Below are positions 1-8,496 of a stretch of DNA of 51,659 nucleotides, one piece after another (within the stretch, counting starts at the first letter, position 1; each line of letters begins with the position of its first letter). The position numbers and the translations under genes were made by a program. Origin of the DNA: JBFMFB01 sp040752115 (lineage in GTDB: Bacteria > Pseudomonadota > Gammaproteobacteria > Burkholderiales > Sulfuricellaceae); contig JBFMFB010000015.1 in assembly GCA_040752115.1 (NCBI GenBank), positions 1 to 51,659 of the forward strand, read 5' to 3'. The notes under the pieces are model-generated. The model was not told the DNA's origin. It worked only from the letters and a program-made list of their open reading frames with translations, and made no database searches.

Positions 1-640
1 CTGGAAGTTACTCGAACCGGAATATGGGTAAACTGATTTCAAATCGGCACCAAATTAAATTGCTCTGTAAGCCGCGCCAATGCTCAGTATCGGCGCCTGA
101 ATTTGTAAGTTAACCGGACACTACTGAACATGGATACATTACATCTGCCTCGTCCGAGCATCGCCAAAGTAGCGCATCAGGAAGCGAAGCGCGTTGCACC
201 GGACGGGAGAACTCGGCTACAGGTTCTATCGGGTGTCGCGCTGCGCGCGGACTATTTGGGTGCCGGCAATGCCCCGGCGGGGCAGTTACCTTTTCTTGCT
301 TGTCCAAGAAAAGGTAACCCAAAAAAAGGACACCCCGGTTCGCCGATCACCCTATCGGGCGACTTCCCTGCGTTGCTCGTCGTGCCGGGCGGCTGGCATA
401 CGATCTTTCACCCGCTTCAGCGGGTAGAAAGTCGGAGTCCCCTTGTGGGGCAACTCGCCCTTGCACCGAAGTATGCTGCGCATCCTTCGCCGCGCGGAGC
501 TCAGACAGTGCTCGCCGACATCCCCCGGCCCGCCTGCGCTACTCGGCGGCTCGCAGGGGCCCCAAAAGGCGTCGCAGTGCAAGCAGCGTCCTGCGTTGCA
601 AATTACCGTTTTTATTGCGGAGTTCAAAAATTCCAGAGCG
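1..640. repeat. non-coding hairpin-rich repeat region
   Basis: I see no credible gene here. There is a perfect 13-bp hairpin (285-297 with 306-318, 8-nt loop) and a second hairpin near 408-434 built on CCCGC-TTCA-GCGGG. Overlapping short reading frames in several phases encode Arg/Pro/Ala-rich peptides of the kind produced by intergenic repeats. From memory, very similar sequence is scattered through many beta- and gammaproteobacterial genomes and is often mis-annotated as small hypothetical proteins. It lies just downstream of the exopolysaccharide operon, where the rest of an XrtA locus might be expected. Confidence 0.45.
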
Positions 641-1825
641 CTACACTAGCGCATCCAGCTTAGCCAGATTGGAATCCCAGCCGTAATCCGCCACCACCCG
701 CGCCCGGCCGGCGGCTCCCATTTCCGGCGCAAATGCGGTCAGCGTCTGGCACACGGCATCTGCCCATTCCGCCGCTCCGCCGGCCAGCCGAATCTCGCGG
801 CCATCGACGGCATCGATGCCTTCTGCAGCCTGCGGTGAGGCGACCACGGTCTTTCCCATCGCCATCGCTTCCAGCACCTTGTTCTGCACACCGCGAGCCA
901 GCCTCAGCGGCGCCACCGCAAGCGCGGCGTGGGCGAGGTACGGCCGGATATCCGGCACCGAGCCGGTGACCGAAACACCGGGCAGTTCCGCAAGCTGGAT
1001 CACCCGCGGCGTCGGGCGGGCGCCGACGATGTAAAACCGGGTATCGGGCAGTCTGGCGCGAATCGCCGGGAATATCTCGCGCGCGAACCACTCCGCCGCA
1101 TCCACGTTCGGCCAGTAGTCCATGGCGCCGGTGAACACCAGCACTTTTTCCCCTTGCCGATACGGATCGGGATAGTCGCGGTCGGGGGAAAAATACTCGA
1201 AATCCACGCCATTGTTGACGTGGGCAATCTTGCTCGCGCTCTCCGGCGCAAGTCGGCGGAACCATCCCGCCTCGGCGGCCGAGACGAATACGGTGGCGTC
1301 GAATACCCGCGCCGCCTCGCGTTCGAAATCGAGCAGCAGCCGGCCTTCGCGCCGGTAGACCGCGGACAGCGGCCACGATCGGGTACGCGCATACTGGTTC
1401 CACTTGTCGGAATCGACATCGACGAAATCGGCGACGCGCCTCGCTCCGCTCGCTTGCATCGCATATTGCGCCATGGCCGAGGAGAACACCAGGATGTGCC
1501 TGACCGGCAGCCGGTCTAGGATATCGTCCACCCAGCGCTTCATGCCGCCGTCCCGGTAGTAGGGAAGCGTGAGCGGCTGGCCGGACAGGAAGCCGCGCAG
1601 GCTCTTCAGCTTCGCCGCGCGGGGGGCGAGCCGGACGAAGCGGGTTTCATGACACAGCGCGCGCACCGTGTCCACATGCCGCCAGTCGTCCTCGTCATCG
1701 ACGAAGGTGCCCAGATGCACCCGGTAGCGCTCGCTCAGATGCTTGAGGAAATGATACGAACGCACCTTGTCCCCCTTGTTCGGGGGATAGGGAATGCGGT
1801 GGGTGAGGTACAGAAGGTCTTCCAT
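641..1825 (-). CDS. XrtA/PEP-CTERM-system glycosyltransferase (TIGR03087-like)
   Basis: Family 1-type (GT4-like) glycosyltransferase expected to add a sugar to the lipid-linked exopolysaccharide intermediate at the cytoplasmic face. The N-terminus carries the family signature YLTHRIPYPPNKGDKVRSYH. A nucleotide-sugar-binding half follows, with VFTGAMDYWPNVDAAEWF and the C-terminal EAMAMGKTVVAS loop that holds the donor-binding glutamate. Length is about 394 aa. The ATG at 1825 is chosen because it begins the conserved N-terminus and lies 2 nt after the stop of the upstream FemAB gene; a start 69 nt earlier would run through that gene's end. It is the last gene of the minus-strand operon. Assignment to the XrtA subfamily rests on neighbours and the N-terminal motif. 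Confidence 0.9.
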   Translation of the reverse strand: MEDLLYLTHRIPYPPNKGDKVRSYHFLKHLSERYRVHLGTFVDDEDDWRHVDTVRALCHETRFVRLAPRAAKLKSLRGFLSGQPLTLPYYRDGGMKRWVDDILDRLPVRHILVFSSAMAQYAMQASGARRVADFVDVDSDKWNQYARTRSWPLSAVYRREGRLLLDFEREAARVFDATVFVSAAEAGWFRRLAPESASKIAHVNNGVDFEYFSPDRDYPDPYRQGEKVLVFTGAMDYWPNVDAAEWFAREIFPAIRARLPDTRFYIVGARPTPRVIQLAELPGVSVTGSVPDIRPYLAHAALAVAPLRLARGVQNKVLEAMAMGKTVVASPQAAEGIDAVDGREIRLAGGAAEWADAVCQTLTAFAPEMGAAGRARVVADYGWDSNLAKLDALV

Positions 1826-1827
1826 CG

Positions 1828-2904
1828 CTAGCCGAGGTTCTTCACAATGTGCGGGCCGATCAGGTTGGCGAGGCCAAGCGGCATGCGCTGCCACGCCTTG
1901 ATGAACAGCCGGTATTTCGGATTGGCGGGATTATGCTGGGGGATCGCCGCGGCCTTCACCAGATCGTATTCGTAGTGCAGCGGCTGCGGCTCGAAGCCCC
2001 AGTTCTTCTTGAAGTCGAACTGGCCGGTGCCGCGCTTGCTGCGTCCGTAATCGAAAATCCGGCAGCCGCGCTCGCAGGCGGTGCGCATCAGTTCCCAATA
2101 CTTGAAGTCGTTCGCCGCCAGGTGGCGCGCGTCCTCGCTGTCGCCGGCATAGTAGGGCAGCACTTCGTCGCGAAAATAGAAGGCGAGCACGCTGCTGATC
2201 ACCCGCCCTTCGTGAAGCACCGACAGCACTTCGCAATCCTTGCCGAATACCTCGCGCAGCAGCGCGAAATAACGCTTCGGCAAGGCCGGCGTACCGTGGC
2301 GCCGGACGTTGTCGGCGAAGACCGAAAAGAAACGCTCGACGCCCGCGTCGAACTCTCCGGTGAGGCCGTTTTTGATGCCCTTACGCACCATCGCCCGCTG
2401 CTTGCGCGGAATGGCCAGCATGTTGGCTTCCGCATCCGGGTCGAGGGGCTTGCGGAAAGTGAAATACAAATCCTGGGTGGGCCAGTCGGTGTGGAACGGC
2501 TTCAGATTGCGGTATTCGAGGTGGCTGACGCCCAGTTCACGCGCCAGTTCACGCGCACGCTCGTCCAGGGCGGCGCGGGCCGCGTCGCCCGCGGCGGCAA
2601 TGCCGCCGTAAACGCAGAAGGCGTTGGAAACCAGCGAATGACCGAACAGCCGGCTCTTGATTTCGGTCAGCGGCAGGACGCCCGCAATTTTCCCGCCGCG
2701 CTCGGCCAGCAGGTAATGCGTGCGGTGGCCAAACGCCCGCTCGATCACCGTTTTCCAGCCGGCGCGATGGAAGAAGGTGGCTTCGGGGCAAGCCGCGACG
2801 AAGGCGTCCCAGCGCGCAAAATCTGCGGGCTGAAGCGCTCGTACCGCGGGTTCGGAGGCGGAATCCGTCAGGTGCAAATACTCGCCCGCAGCGATCGAAT
2901 TCAT
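1828..2904 (-). CDS. FemAB-family XrtA/PEP-CTERM-associated protein
   Basis: 358-aa protein of the FemAB/GNAT-fold aminoacyl transferase group (TIGR03019-like). Members occur almost only in XrtA exopolysaccharide loci and presumably add an amino acid or acyl group to a polysaccharide intermediate; the substrate is unknown. Visible features are the double acyltransferase layout, the segment FHRAGWKTVIERAFGH near residue 45, and a C-terminal half with IFDYGRSKRGTGQFDFKKNW, typical of FemAB-like proteins. The ATG overlaps the stop of the deacetylase gene by 4 bp, suggesting translational coupling. The stop lies 2 nt before the start of the downstream glycosyltransferase. Confidence 0.9.
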   Translation of the reverse strand: MNSIAAGEYLHLTDSASEPAVRALQPADFARWDAFVAACPEATFFHRAGWKTVIERAFGHRTHYLLAERGGKIAGVLPLTEIKSRLFGHSLVSNAFCVYGGIAAAGDAARAALDERARELARELGVSHLEYRNLKPFHTDWPTQDLYFTFRKPLDPDAEANMLAIPRKQRAMVRKGIKNGLTGEFDAGVERFFSVFADNVRRHGTPALPKRYFALLREVFGKDCEVLSVLHEGRVISSVLAFYFRDEVLPYYAGDSEDARHLAANDFKYWELMRTACERGCRIFDYGRSKRGTGQFDFKKNWGFEPQPLHYEYDLVKAAAIPQHNPANPKYRLFIKAWQRMPLGLANLIGPHIVKNLG

Positions 2905-3764
2905 GGCGCCTCATCCAGGAATATCCGGTCCATGCGGTCCCAGCGGAAGTCCCGCAGCAGCGCCCGGACGCGGTCTTCCACGGTATGGAGGTTGACGTAA
3001 TGGCGAAAGCGGGTCTTCAGCGAAATGCCTTTCTGCCGCGGCTGGCCGGGATCGAGCTCCCAGGGATGGAAATAGAAAATGCACGGTTGTCCGTCCTGCT
3101 CGTTGACGCGGCGCAGGCACCAGCGCGAGACGCCGTACGGCAGCAGGCGGAAATAGCCGCCGCCGCCGGCGGGCAGGTTGCGGTTGAGCAGCTTGACCGT
3201 GGTGACCGGCACTTCCAGCAGGCCGCCGCCGCTTTCCGGGCGGAAGGCGAAGCGCGGCGCATCGGGCATGCCGTAGTGGTCGTGCCGGATCGGGTAGATG
3301 CTCGAACTGTAGCGGTAGCCTGCCTGAGCCAGGCATTCCAGCGCCCACAGGCTGGCTTCGCCAATGGAAAAGCTGGGGGCCCGGTAGCCGCACACCGCCA
3401 CGCCGCCGATGTCTTCCAGCAGGCGCTTGGCCCGGCTGACGTCCTGCAAGAATTCGGCGCGGCTCTGGTCGGTCGCCCGCTGATGGCCGTAACCGTGGCT
3501 CGCCAGCTCGTGCCCCTGCTCCACGATGCGCCGCACCATGGCCGGATGTTTCTCCGCAATCCACCCCAGGGTGAAAAACGTGGCGTGGGTGCGATGCTCG
3601 GCCAGCATGGCCAGGATCACGTCCAGGTTGCGCTCCACCCTGCTCGGCTGGTCATGCCAGCTGTCGCGCGAAATGTGGGGGGCGAAGGCGGAGACCTGAA
3701 AGTAGTCTTCCACGTCGATGGTCATGGCATTGCGGATTTGCGTCGCGGCCACGGGGCTCCTCAT
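2901..3764 (-). CDS. XrtA-system polysaccharide deacetylase
   Basis: 287-aa NodB-homology (carbohydrate esterase 4) protein, TIGR03006-like, predicted to remove N-acetyl groups from the exopolysaccharide or its intermediate. The metal-site motifs are visible: TIDVEDYFQ near residue 15 (Asp), HATFFTLGW, and ELASHGYGHQ with the His-x3-His ligands; YRAPSFSI follows. There is no signal peptide, as usual for this subfamily. The ATG at 3764 has GGAG upstream; an internal ATG at 3725 just before the NodB domain is an alternative. The gene sits between wecB and the FemAB gene and overlaps the latter by 4 bp. Confidence 0.9.
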   Translation of the reverse strand: MRSPVAATQIRNAMTIDVEDYFQVSAFAPHISRDSWHDQPSRVERNLDVILAMLAEHRTHATFFTLGWIAEKHPAMVRRIVEQGHELASHGYGHQRATDQSRAEFLQDVSRAKRLLEDIGGVAVCGYRAPSFSIGEASLWALECLAQAGYRYSSSIYPIRHDHYGMPDAPRFAFRPESGGGLLEVPVTTVKLLNRNLPAGGGGYFRLLPYGVSRWCLRRVNEQDGQPCIFYFHPWELDPGQPRQKGISLKTRFRHYVNLHTVEDRVRALLRDFRWDRMDRIFLDEAP

Positions 3765-3778
3765 GGTGGAGGCTCCGC

Positions 3779-4951
3779 TCAGGCGACCCTGCGCTGCAGG
3801 CTACTATCCAGCCATTGCCGCAGAATTTCCGCGATGCGCTGCGACGCCCGTCCGTCCCACAGCTCCGGCACCCGGCCGGCCTTGCCGCCGTTGCGCATGA
3901 TGTCGTCGAAAGCAGCCAGGATGCGCGCGGGATCTTGGCCGACGATGGTGTTGGTGCCTTCCTCCGCCGTGATGGGGCGCTCGGTGTTGTTGCGCAGCGT
4001 GATGCAGGGCACGCCCAGCGCGGTGGTTTCCTCCTGGATGCCGCCCGAATCAGTGAGCACCAGGCGCGCGTCCTGCATCAGGCCGAGCATCTCGAGATAT
4101 CCCACCGGCGGCAGTTGCCATACCGTCTCGGCCGGCAGCCGGTCGGCGAGCCCGAACGCCTCGATTTTGGCGCGGGTGCGCGGGTGCACCGGAAACACGA
4201 CCGGCAGCCGGCGGCTGATTTCACCTACCGCGCCGAGCAGGGCGCCGAGCTTCGCGGCATCGTCGACATTGGACGGGCGGTGGAGCGTCAGCACCGCATA
4301 GCCGCCCGCGGCGGGAACGGCTCCGGATAAGCCGGCCCGGCTCAGGGTCTGCGCCGCAGGCACCGCCTTTTTCAGGTTGCGGTGCAGCGTGTCGATCATG
4401 ACGTTGCCGACGAAATGGATGCGCGCTTCGTCGATGCCCTCGCGCGCCAGATTGTCGCGCGCGCCGCGCTCGGTGGTGAACAGCAGGTCGGAGATCTGGT
4501 CGGTCAGCACCCGGTTGATCTCCTCGGGCATGGCGCGGTCATAGCTGCGCAGGCCGGCCTCAACGTGAATCACCGGCACACCCTTCTTGGCTGCGACCAG
4601 GGCGCAGGCGAGGGTGGAGTTGACGTCTCCCACCACCAGCACGGCAGCGGGCCGTTCGGCGTCCAGAATCGGCTCGAAGCGGCGCATGATCTCCGCCGTC
4701 TGCACCGCGTGGCTGGCGGAGCCCACCTCCAGGTTGACGTCCGGGGCGGGAATGCCGAGCGCTTCGAAATACTGATGATTCATCGCGGCGTCGTAATGCT
4801 GGCCGGTGTGAACCAGGCGCGCATCGAAGGGCGGATCGGCGTGCAGCAGCGCATCCATCACGGGGGCGATTTTCATGAAATTGGGGCGCGCACCCACGAC
4901 GCACAGAATCTTAACCATGGGCCGGCTCGCGGCAGGAGGACGCTGCATCAT
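3779..4951 (-). CDS. wecB: UDP-N-acetylglucosamine 2-epimerase (non-hydrolysing)
   Basis: Interconverts UDP-GlcNAc and UDP-ManNAc, providing a ManNAc-type precursor for the exopolysaccharide. Sequence marks are VGARPNFMKIAPVM at the N-terminus, HTGQHYD, VVGDVNSTLACAL, HVEAGLRSYDRAMPEEINR, and the C-terminal LTDSGGIQEE loop that binds UDP. Length of 390 aa is close to the usual 370-380. The ATG at 4951 overlaps the ATPase stop as ATGA and suits translational coupling; a second in-frame ATG at 4918 directly precedes the conserved core, so the first 11 residues are uncertain. Confidence 0.95.
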   Translation of the reverse strand: MMQRPPAASRPMVKILCVVGARPNFMKIAPVMDALLHADPPFDARLVHTGQHYDAAMNHQYFEALGIPAPDVNLEVGSASHAVQTAEIMRRFEPILDAERPAAVLVVGDVNSTLACALVAAKKGVPVIHVEAGLRSYDRAMPEEINRVLTDQISDLLFTTERGARDNLAREGIDEARIHFVGNVMIDTLHRNLKKAVPAAQTLSRAGLSGAVPAAGGYAVLTLHRPSNVDDAAKLGALLGAVGEISRRLPVVFPVHPRTRAKIEAFGLADRLPAETVWQLPPVGYLEMLGLMQDARLVLTDSGGIQEETTALGVPCITLRNNTERPITAEEGTNTIVGQDPARILAAFDDIMRNGGKAGRVPELWDGRASQRIAEILRQWLDSSLQRRVA

Positions 4952-5952
4952 CTGCTTTCATTTCTGAATCGCTTGATTCTGGGCAGGGACAGGATTTCCC
5001 GCGACAGCCTCAAGACGGCGAGGACGGATTCCTCCATCTTGGACACCCGCTCGTCCAGGCTTTCGAGCGTCAGCCCCGCGTTGCGCCCGCGCTCGGCGCT
5101 CTCCGCTTCCGCCGTTGCACTCGGCCGGGTTTCCGGCAGGATCATTTCCTGCTGAAGATCGCGAATTACCTCTTCGATGTCCTGGCGTCCAAGCGCATGC
5201 TTTTCTTCCAGACACCCCAGCAGCAACAGGCGGTCGCACAGGGTGTTGATTTTCCGTGGAATGCCTCCGGTATAGTCATGCACCGCCGCAAACACCTCGG
5301 AATCGAATACCGGATCCCCTTCCCAACCCACGGCGCGCAGGCGGTGTTCGATATAGGCCATGGTTTCGGGTGGGTCCAGCGGACCCAGATGGTAGGAAGC
5401 GATCACCCGTTGCCGAAGCTGCTGCATCCCCTCGCTCTGCAGGGTATAGCGGAATTCCGGCTGGCCCAGGAGAAAACTTTGCAGCAGCGACTTTTCGGCC
5501 GTCTGGAAATTGGACAGCATGCGAAGCTCCTCCACGGCGCGCGGCGTCAGATTCTGCGCTTCGTCCACCACCAGCAGGGCGCGTTTGCCCTGGCCGGCGC
5601 ACGCCAGCAGGAATGCCTCCAGCTTCTTGAGCAGCACCGCCTTGCTCGCATCCTCGTGCGGCAGGCCAAACGCCGCCGCCACCATCCGCAGCATGTCGTC
5701 CGCGTCGAGCTGGGTGCTGACCAGTTGCGCCGCGACGACATTATTGGTATCCAGCTTGCGGAACAGGTTGCGCACCAGCGTCGTCTTCCCCGCCCCGACC
5801 TCGCCGGTGATGACGATGAAACCCTCGCCCTGGTGCAGTCCGTATTCCAGGTAGGACATGGCACGCTTATGGCCCTTGCTGCCGAAAAAAAAGTTCGGGT
5901 CGGGATTGAGCTGGAACGGCTTGGCGCGCAGCTTATAAAAGGATTCGTACAT
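4948..5952 (-). CDS. XrtA-associated AAA ATPase (TIGR03015-like)
   Basis: 334-aa ATPase of the ExeA/GspA-like AAA group found in XrtA exopolysaccharide operons. Walker A is GEVGAGKTT (residues 50-58) and Walker B is LLVVDEAQN (126-134). An arginine-rich sensor region follows (LRQRVIASYHLGPL), as in ExeA-type ATPases. The N-terminal MYESFYKLRAKPF block is the family hallmark. The C-terminus has a short segment predicted to be helical. Its job is not established; a role in assembling or energising the export machinery is inferred from its place between the barrel protein and WecB. It overlaps wecB by 4 bp. Confidence 0.92.
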   Translation of the reverse strand: MYESFYKLRAKPFQLNPDPNFFFGSKGHKRAMSYLEYGLHQGEGFIVITGEVGAGKTTLVRNLFRKLDTNNVVAAQLVSTQLDADDMLRMVAAAFGLPHEDASKAVLLKKLEAFLLACAGQGKRALLVVDEAQNLTPRAVEELRMLSNFQTAEKSLLQSFLLGQPEFRYTLQSEGMQQLRQRVIASYHLGPLDPPETMAYIEHRLRAVGWEGDPVFDSEVFAAVHDYTGGIPRKINTLCDRLLLLGCLEEKHALGRQDIEEVIRDLQQEMILPETRPSATAEAESAERGRNAGLTLESLDERVSKMEESVLAVLRLSREILSLPRIKRFRNESR

Positions 5953-5962
5953 GGGGCATACC

Positions 5963-7489
5963 CTAGAACGTCATGTTGACCGCAGCGGTCACCGCATTTT
6001 CCTTGTAGTCGCCCGCGGCCTTATTCGAATCGCGCTGCTGATGGCGGAGTTCCAGGGAACCATGGAGCTTGGGCTGGAATTGCCTGACCAGGGAAAGCCA
6101 AACGTACCACAGATCGTCCTCCCGCCCGCTCGCCGGCTGCAGGACGCGCGACCAATTGCCGCTCAGGTTTGACGAAGTGTGCGGCGACATCTGCCAGTTC
6201 CAGCCCGCCATCACACCGTATTGCCTGATTTTGTCGCCAGCCAGGAAATCGCGGCTGCCCAGCAGGCGGCTGTCTATCGTGTCGCTTTCCAGCGACTCCC
6301 TGAGCGAGTTGAAAGCCGACAGCAGCACCACGCTCTTGCCGCTATTTATGGTCACGGATGCCTGGAACCGCTTGTCCAGGAAAACGCGGTTGGTAAAAAG
6401 AGTCTGGTTATCCCTCGCAAATACGAGGAATCGGGACGTTCTACCCAAGAAAAAGAGCTGCGTCATCGCAAGCTGCTGCGCCGTCGTCATCACATCCTGG
6501 TTATAGCTCATATTCCAGGCAGTCAGCCTTGTCCGGTGCGTAAAATTAAGCGAATAGGTCTTGCCGAAAAACCGCTCGCCGTACGAAGCGTCAAGATCGG
6601 TCCTGGTCGTGGGGGCCCAGCCGAAGCCGACATTCCAGAATGAATAGCTGGGTTTATTGCTGGTCTGGTAGCCGTATTCTTCATGTCCACGCTTGCCATA
6701 AACCTTGAATTTCGGCGTCAGCCGATAGCCGAGGTTCCCCGAAGCTGTCGTGGTTTCATAATCCGGCCTGTCTTGATACTTGATTCTATTGTCGGCGTAA
6801 TTCAGGCCCCAAAACGCGCTGCTGAAAGCGGGGCCGCTGTTCAGGCTGAAATTGACCCGGTCGTTCTTGCTGTCAGAAAGCCTGTCAACGTCGTAATGGG
6901 CTTCGTCATGGCCATACCGCAGCTCCGTGCTTGCCGTCGTGCCGAAGGTGTGGCGCCAGTACGGGCTTACGCTGTAGGTGGTCACCGTCGCCAGGTTGCC
7001 GGTCGTGCTGGTATTCTCCACGCCCAGCGGCGCCAATAGCGAGATATTTTGCTGCCGGATAGCAGCAAGCGCATCCACAAACAGGGAGTGTTCCACCAGT
7101 TCTGCGTTGCCGTTGGCCGCCAATTGGTGGTTGGACGTATTGTTCTTGCTGTCGCGGGCGTAAATGATGTTCTGCAGCGTATAGTCAACCTGGGCGCTGA
7201 CTCTGCCGCCCTTGCCGCTAAGCGATATCCCCGGATTGATCTGGGTAATGAATTCGCTCTTCTCGTTTCCCGCCGTTGCCAGCCCTACGTTATCGGTGTA
7301 AGTTTCTTTAATGCCGAGCCGGGGAATGATTTTCCAATCGGTGGCATCCGCGCCACTTGCCAGCAGCGACAAAACCACCGCGCCAGACACGCCTGCCAAC
7401 CTCTCGGAACGAAGAAGTGAAAACGGTGCAAGTTTTTTTTGAAGTGCGCGCGTTGCCCAAGGAAAACGAATGTTTTTTTTATTTACCAT
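5963..7489 (-). CDS. XrtA-system outer-membrane beta-barrel protein (TIGR03016-like)
   Basis: About 508-aa exported protein. After a basic N-terminus and a hydrophobic stretch ending in SLLASGADA comes a long run of alternating hydrophobic/aromatic strands (for example IIPRLGIKETYTDNVGLA), ending in an aromatic residue (AAVNMTF), as outer-membrane barrels do. TIGR03016 members occupy this position in XrtA loci; a porin-like role in exopolysaccharide secretion is inferred. The ATG at 7489 is preferred because it overlaps the end of the kinase gene by 11 bp; a start 69 nt earlier would lie deeper in that gene and add non-signal sequence. The signal peptide is longer than usual, so the real start could be a little further downstream. 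Confidence 0.85.
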   Translation of the reverse strand: MVNKKNIRFPWATRALQKKLAPFSLLRSERLAGVSGAVVLSLLASGADATDWKIIPRLGIKETYTDNVGLATAGNEKSEFITQINPGISLSGKGGRVSAQVDYTLQNIIYARDSKNNTSNHQLAANGNAELVEHSLFVDALAAIRQQNISLLAPLGVENTSTTGNLATVTTYSVSPYWRHTFGTTASTELRYGHDEAHYDVDRLSDSKNDRVNFSLNSGPAFSSAFWGLNYADNRIKYQDRPDYETTTASGNLGYRLTPKFKVYGKRGHEEYGYQTSNKPSYSFWNVGFGWAPTTRTDLDASYGERFFGKTYSLNFTHRTRLTAWNMSYNQDVMTTAQQLAMTQLFFLGRTSRFLVFARDNQTLFTNRVFLDKRFQASVTINSGKSVVLLSAFNSLRESLESDTIDSRLLGSRDFLAGDKIRQYGVMAGWNWQMSPHTSSNLSGNWSRVLQPASGREDDLWYVWLSLVRQFQPKLHGSLELRHQQRDSNKAAGDYKENAVTAAVNMTF

Positions 7490-8426
7490 AACTACCGTAG
7501 GATCCGTAGTAGTCCGTGCCGGGCATCCCATTGCCTTTGTTGAGCAACAGGCCGACAACGTCGCATGATTCGATCTGGCCGAGCGCCTCCTTGAGCGCCT
7601 CCTGGGGCGTTCTCTCCGCCTCCACCACCATGACGATCTGGCCCATGTGCGTGGCCAGCACCCGCGCCTCCGTCGTTATCAGGAGGGGCGGAGAATCGAA
7701 AATAATGATCCGGTCGGGGTAACGCTGAGCCATCTCCGCCAGCAGGCGGTTCATGGCCGTGCTTGCCAGCAGCTCGGTGGCATGGCGGTGCCCGCGTCCC
7801 GCCGGAAGGATGGTCAGTTTCTCGACATTGGTTTTGATCAGCACGTCGGACAGTTGAAGCTGGTCGTCGAGCAGGACATCCATCAGCCCTTTCTTCGCCC
7901 GAAAGCCCAGGAATTCCGGAATGGAAGGCTTGGCAACGTCAGCATCGACCAGTAGGACGGTGCGGTCCATTTCCATGGCGATGCTCATTGCCAAATTGAT
8001 GGCGCAAAAACTTTTTCCCTCGCCGGGGAAAGAACTGGTAACCATGACCAGGTTGCCGTTTTTGATCGGCACCGCCCCCTGGCCGAAGGCATTCATCAGA
8101 AGAGGGCGCTTGATCAATCTGAACTCTTCCGCAATTTGCGTTTTTTCGGCATTCGGCGTAATCATCCCTGCCAGGCGCAGCTTGGCCAGATCGATGCTTT
8201 CGTGGCGGACAGTTTGCTCCTCCCGTGCTGCCGTTTGTTCCGCAGGAGGCGCTTGAATGCTCTCTGCCACGGCTTCCGCTTGCCCGGCATCGAGAGTATC
8301 GACCGCCCTCTCGATCAGGGTAACGTTGGAAGTGGGGCTGCCGGCAATTTCAGCGGCCGGAGCGGTATTCTGCGCCGCCCTGTCAGGCTGATCGAATTTG
8401 CCTACTGCTTTTTCAATGATGCTCAT
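7479..8426 (-). CDS. XrtA-associated tyrosine autokinase (BY-kinase)
   Basis: 315-aa bacterial tyrosine kinase of the Wzc/CpsD type (TIGR03018-like) that controls polysaccharide polymerisation through autophosphorylation. It has Walker A SSFPGEGKSF (131-140), Walker A' VLLVDADV (157-164), Walker B IIFDSPP (241-247) and a C-terminal tyrosine cluster (Tyr306, 307, 310, 313). Residues 1-80 are acidic and variable. It lacks its own membrane segments and should work with the chain-length protein encoded just upstream. GGGGGCAGG just before the ATG is a good ribosome-binding site. Confidence 0.93.
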   Translation of the reverse strand: MSIIEKAVGKFDQPDRAAQNTAPAAEIAGSPTSNVTLIERAVDTLDAGQAEAVAESIQAPPAEQTAAREEQTVRHESIDLAKLRLAGMITPNAEKTQIAEEFRLIKRPLLMNAFGQGAVPIKNGNLVMVTSSFPGEGKSFCAINLAMSIAMEMDRTVLLVDADVAKPSIPEFLGFRAKKGLMDVLLDDQLQLSDVLIKTNVEKLTILPAGRGHRHATELLASTAMNRLLAEMAQRYPDRIIIFDSPPLLITTEARVLATHMGQIVMVVEAERTPQEALKEALGQIESCDVVGLLLNKGNGMPGTDYYGSYGSYGK

Positions 8427-8496
8427 CCTGCCCCCTTGTTCAGCCTATGCATTTATTGCGTCACTGCCAGCGTGCGTTACACCAGGCTGCCGGCCG

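Noticed and set aside
108..128. GTTAACCGGACACTACTG resembling the end of an insertion sequence
   Set aside because: No transposase fragment, second end or target duplication is visible.
110..660. Several short overlapping reading frames
   Set aside because: Their peptides are Arg/Pro/Ala-rich, lie in several phases over repeat hairpins, and have no credible start signals.
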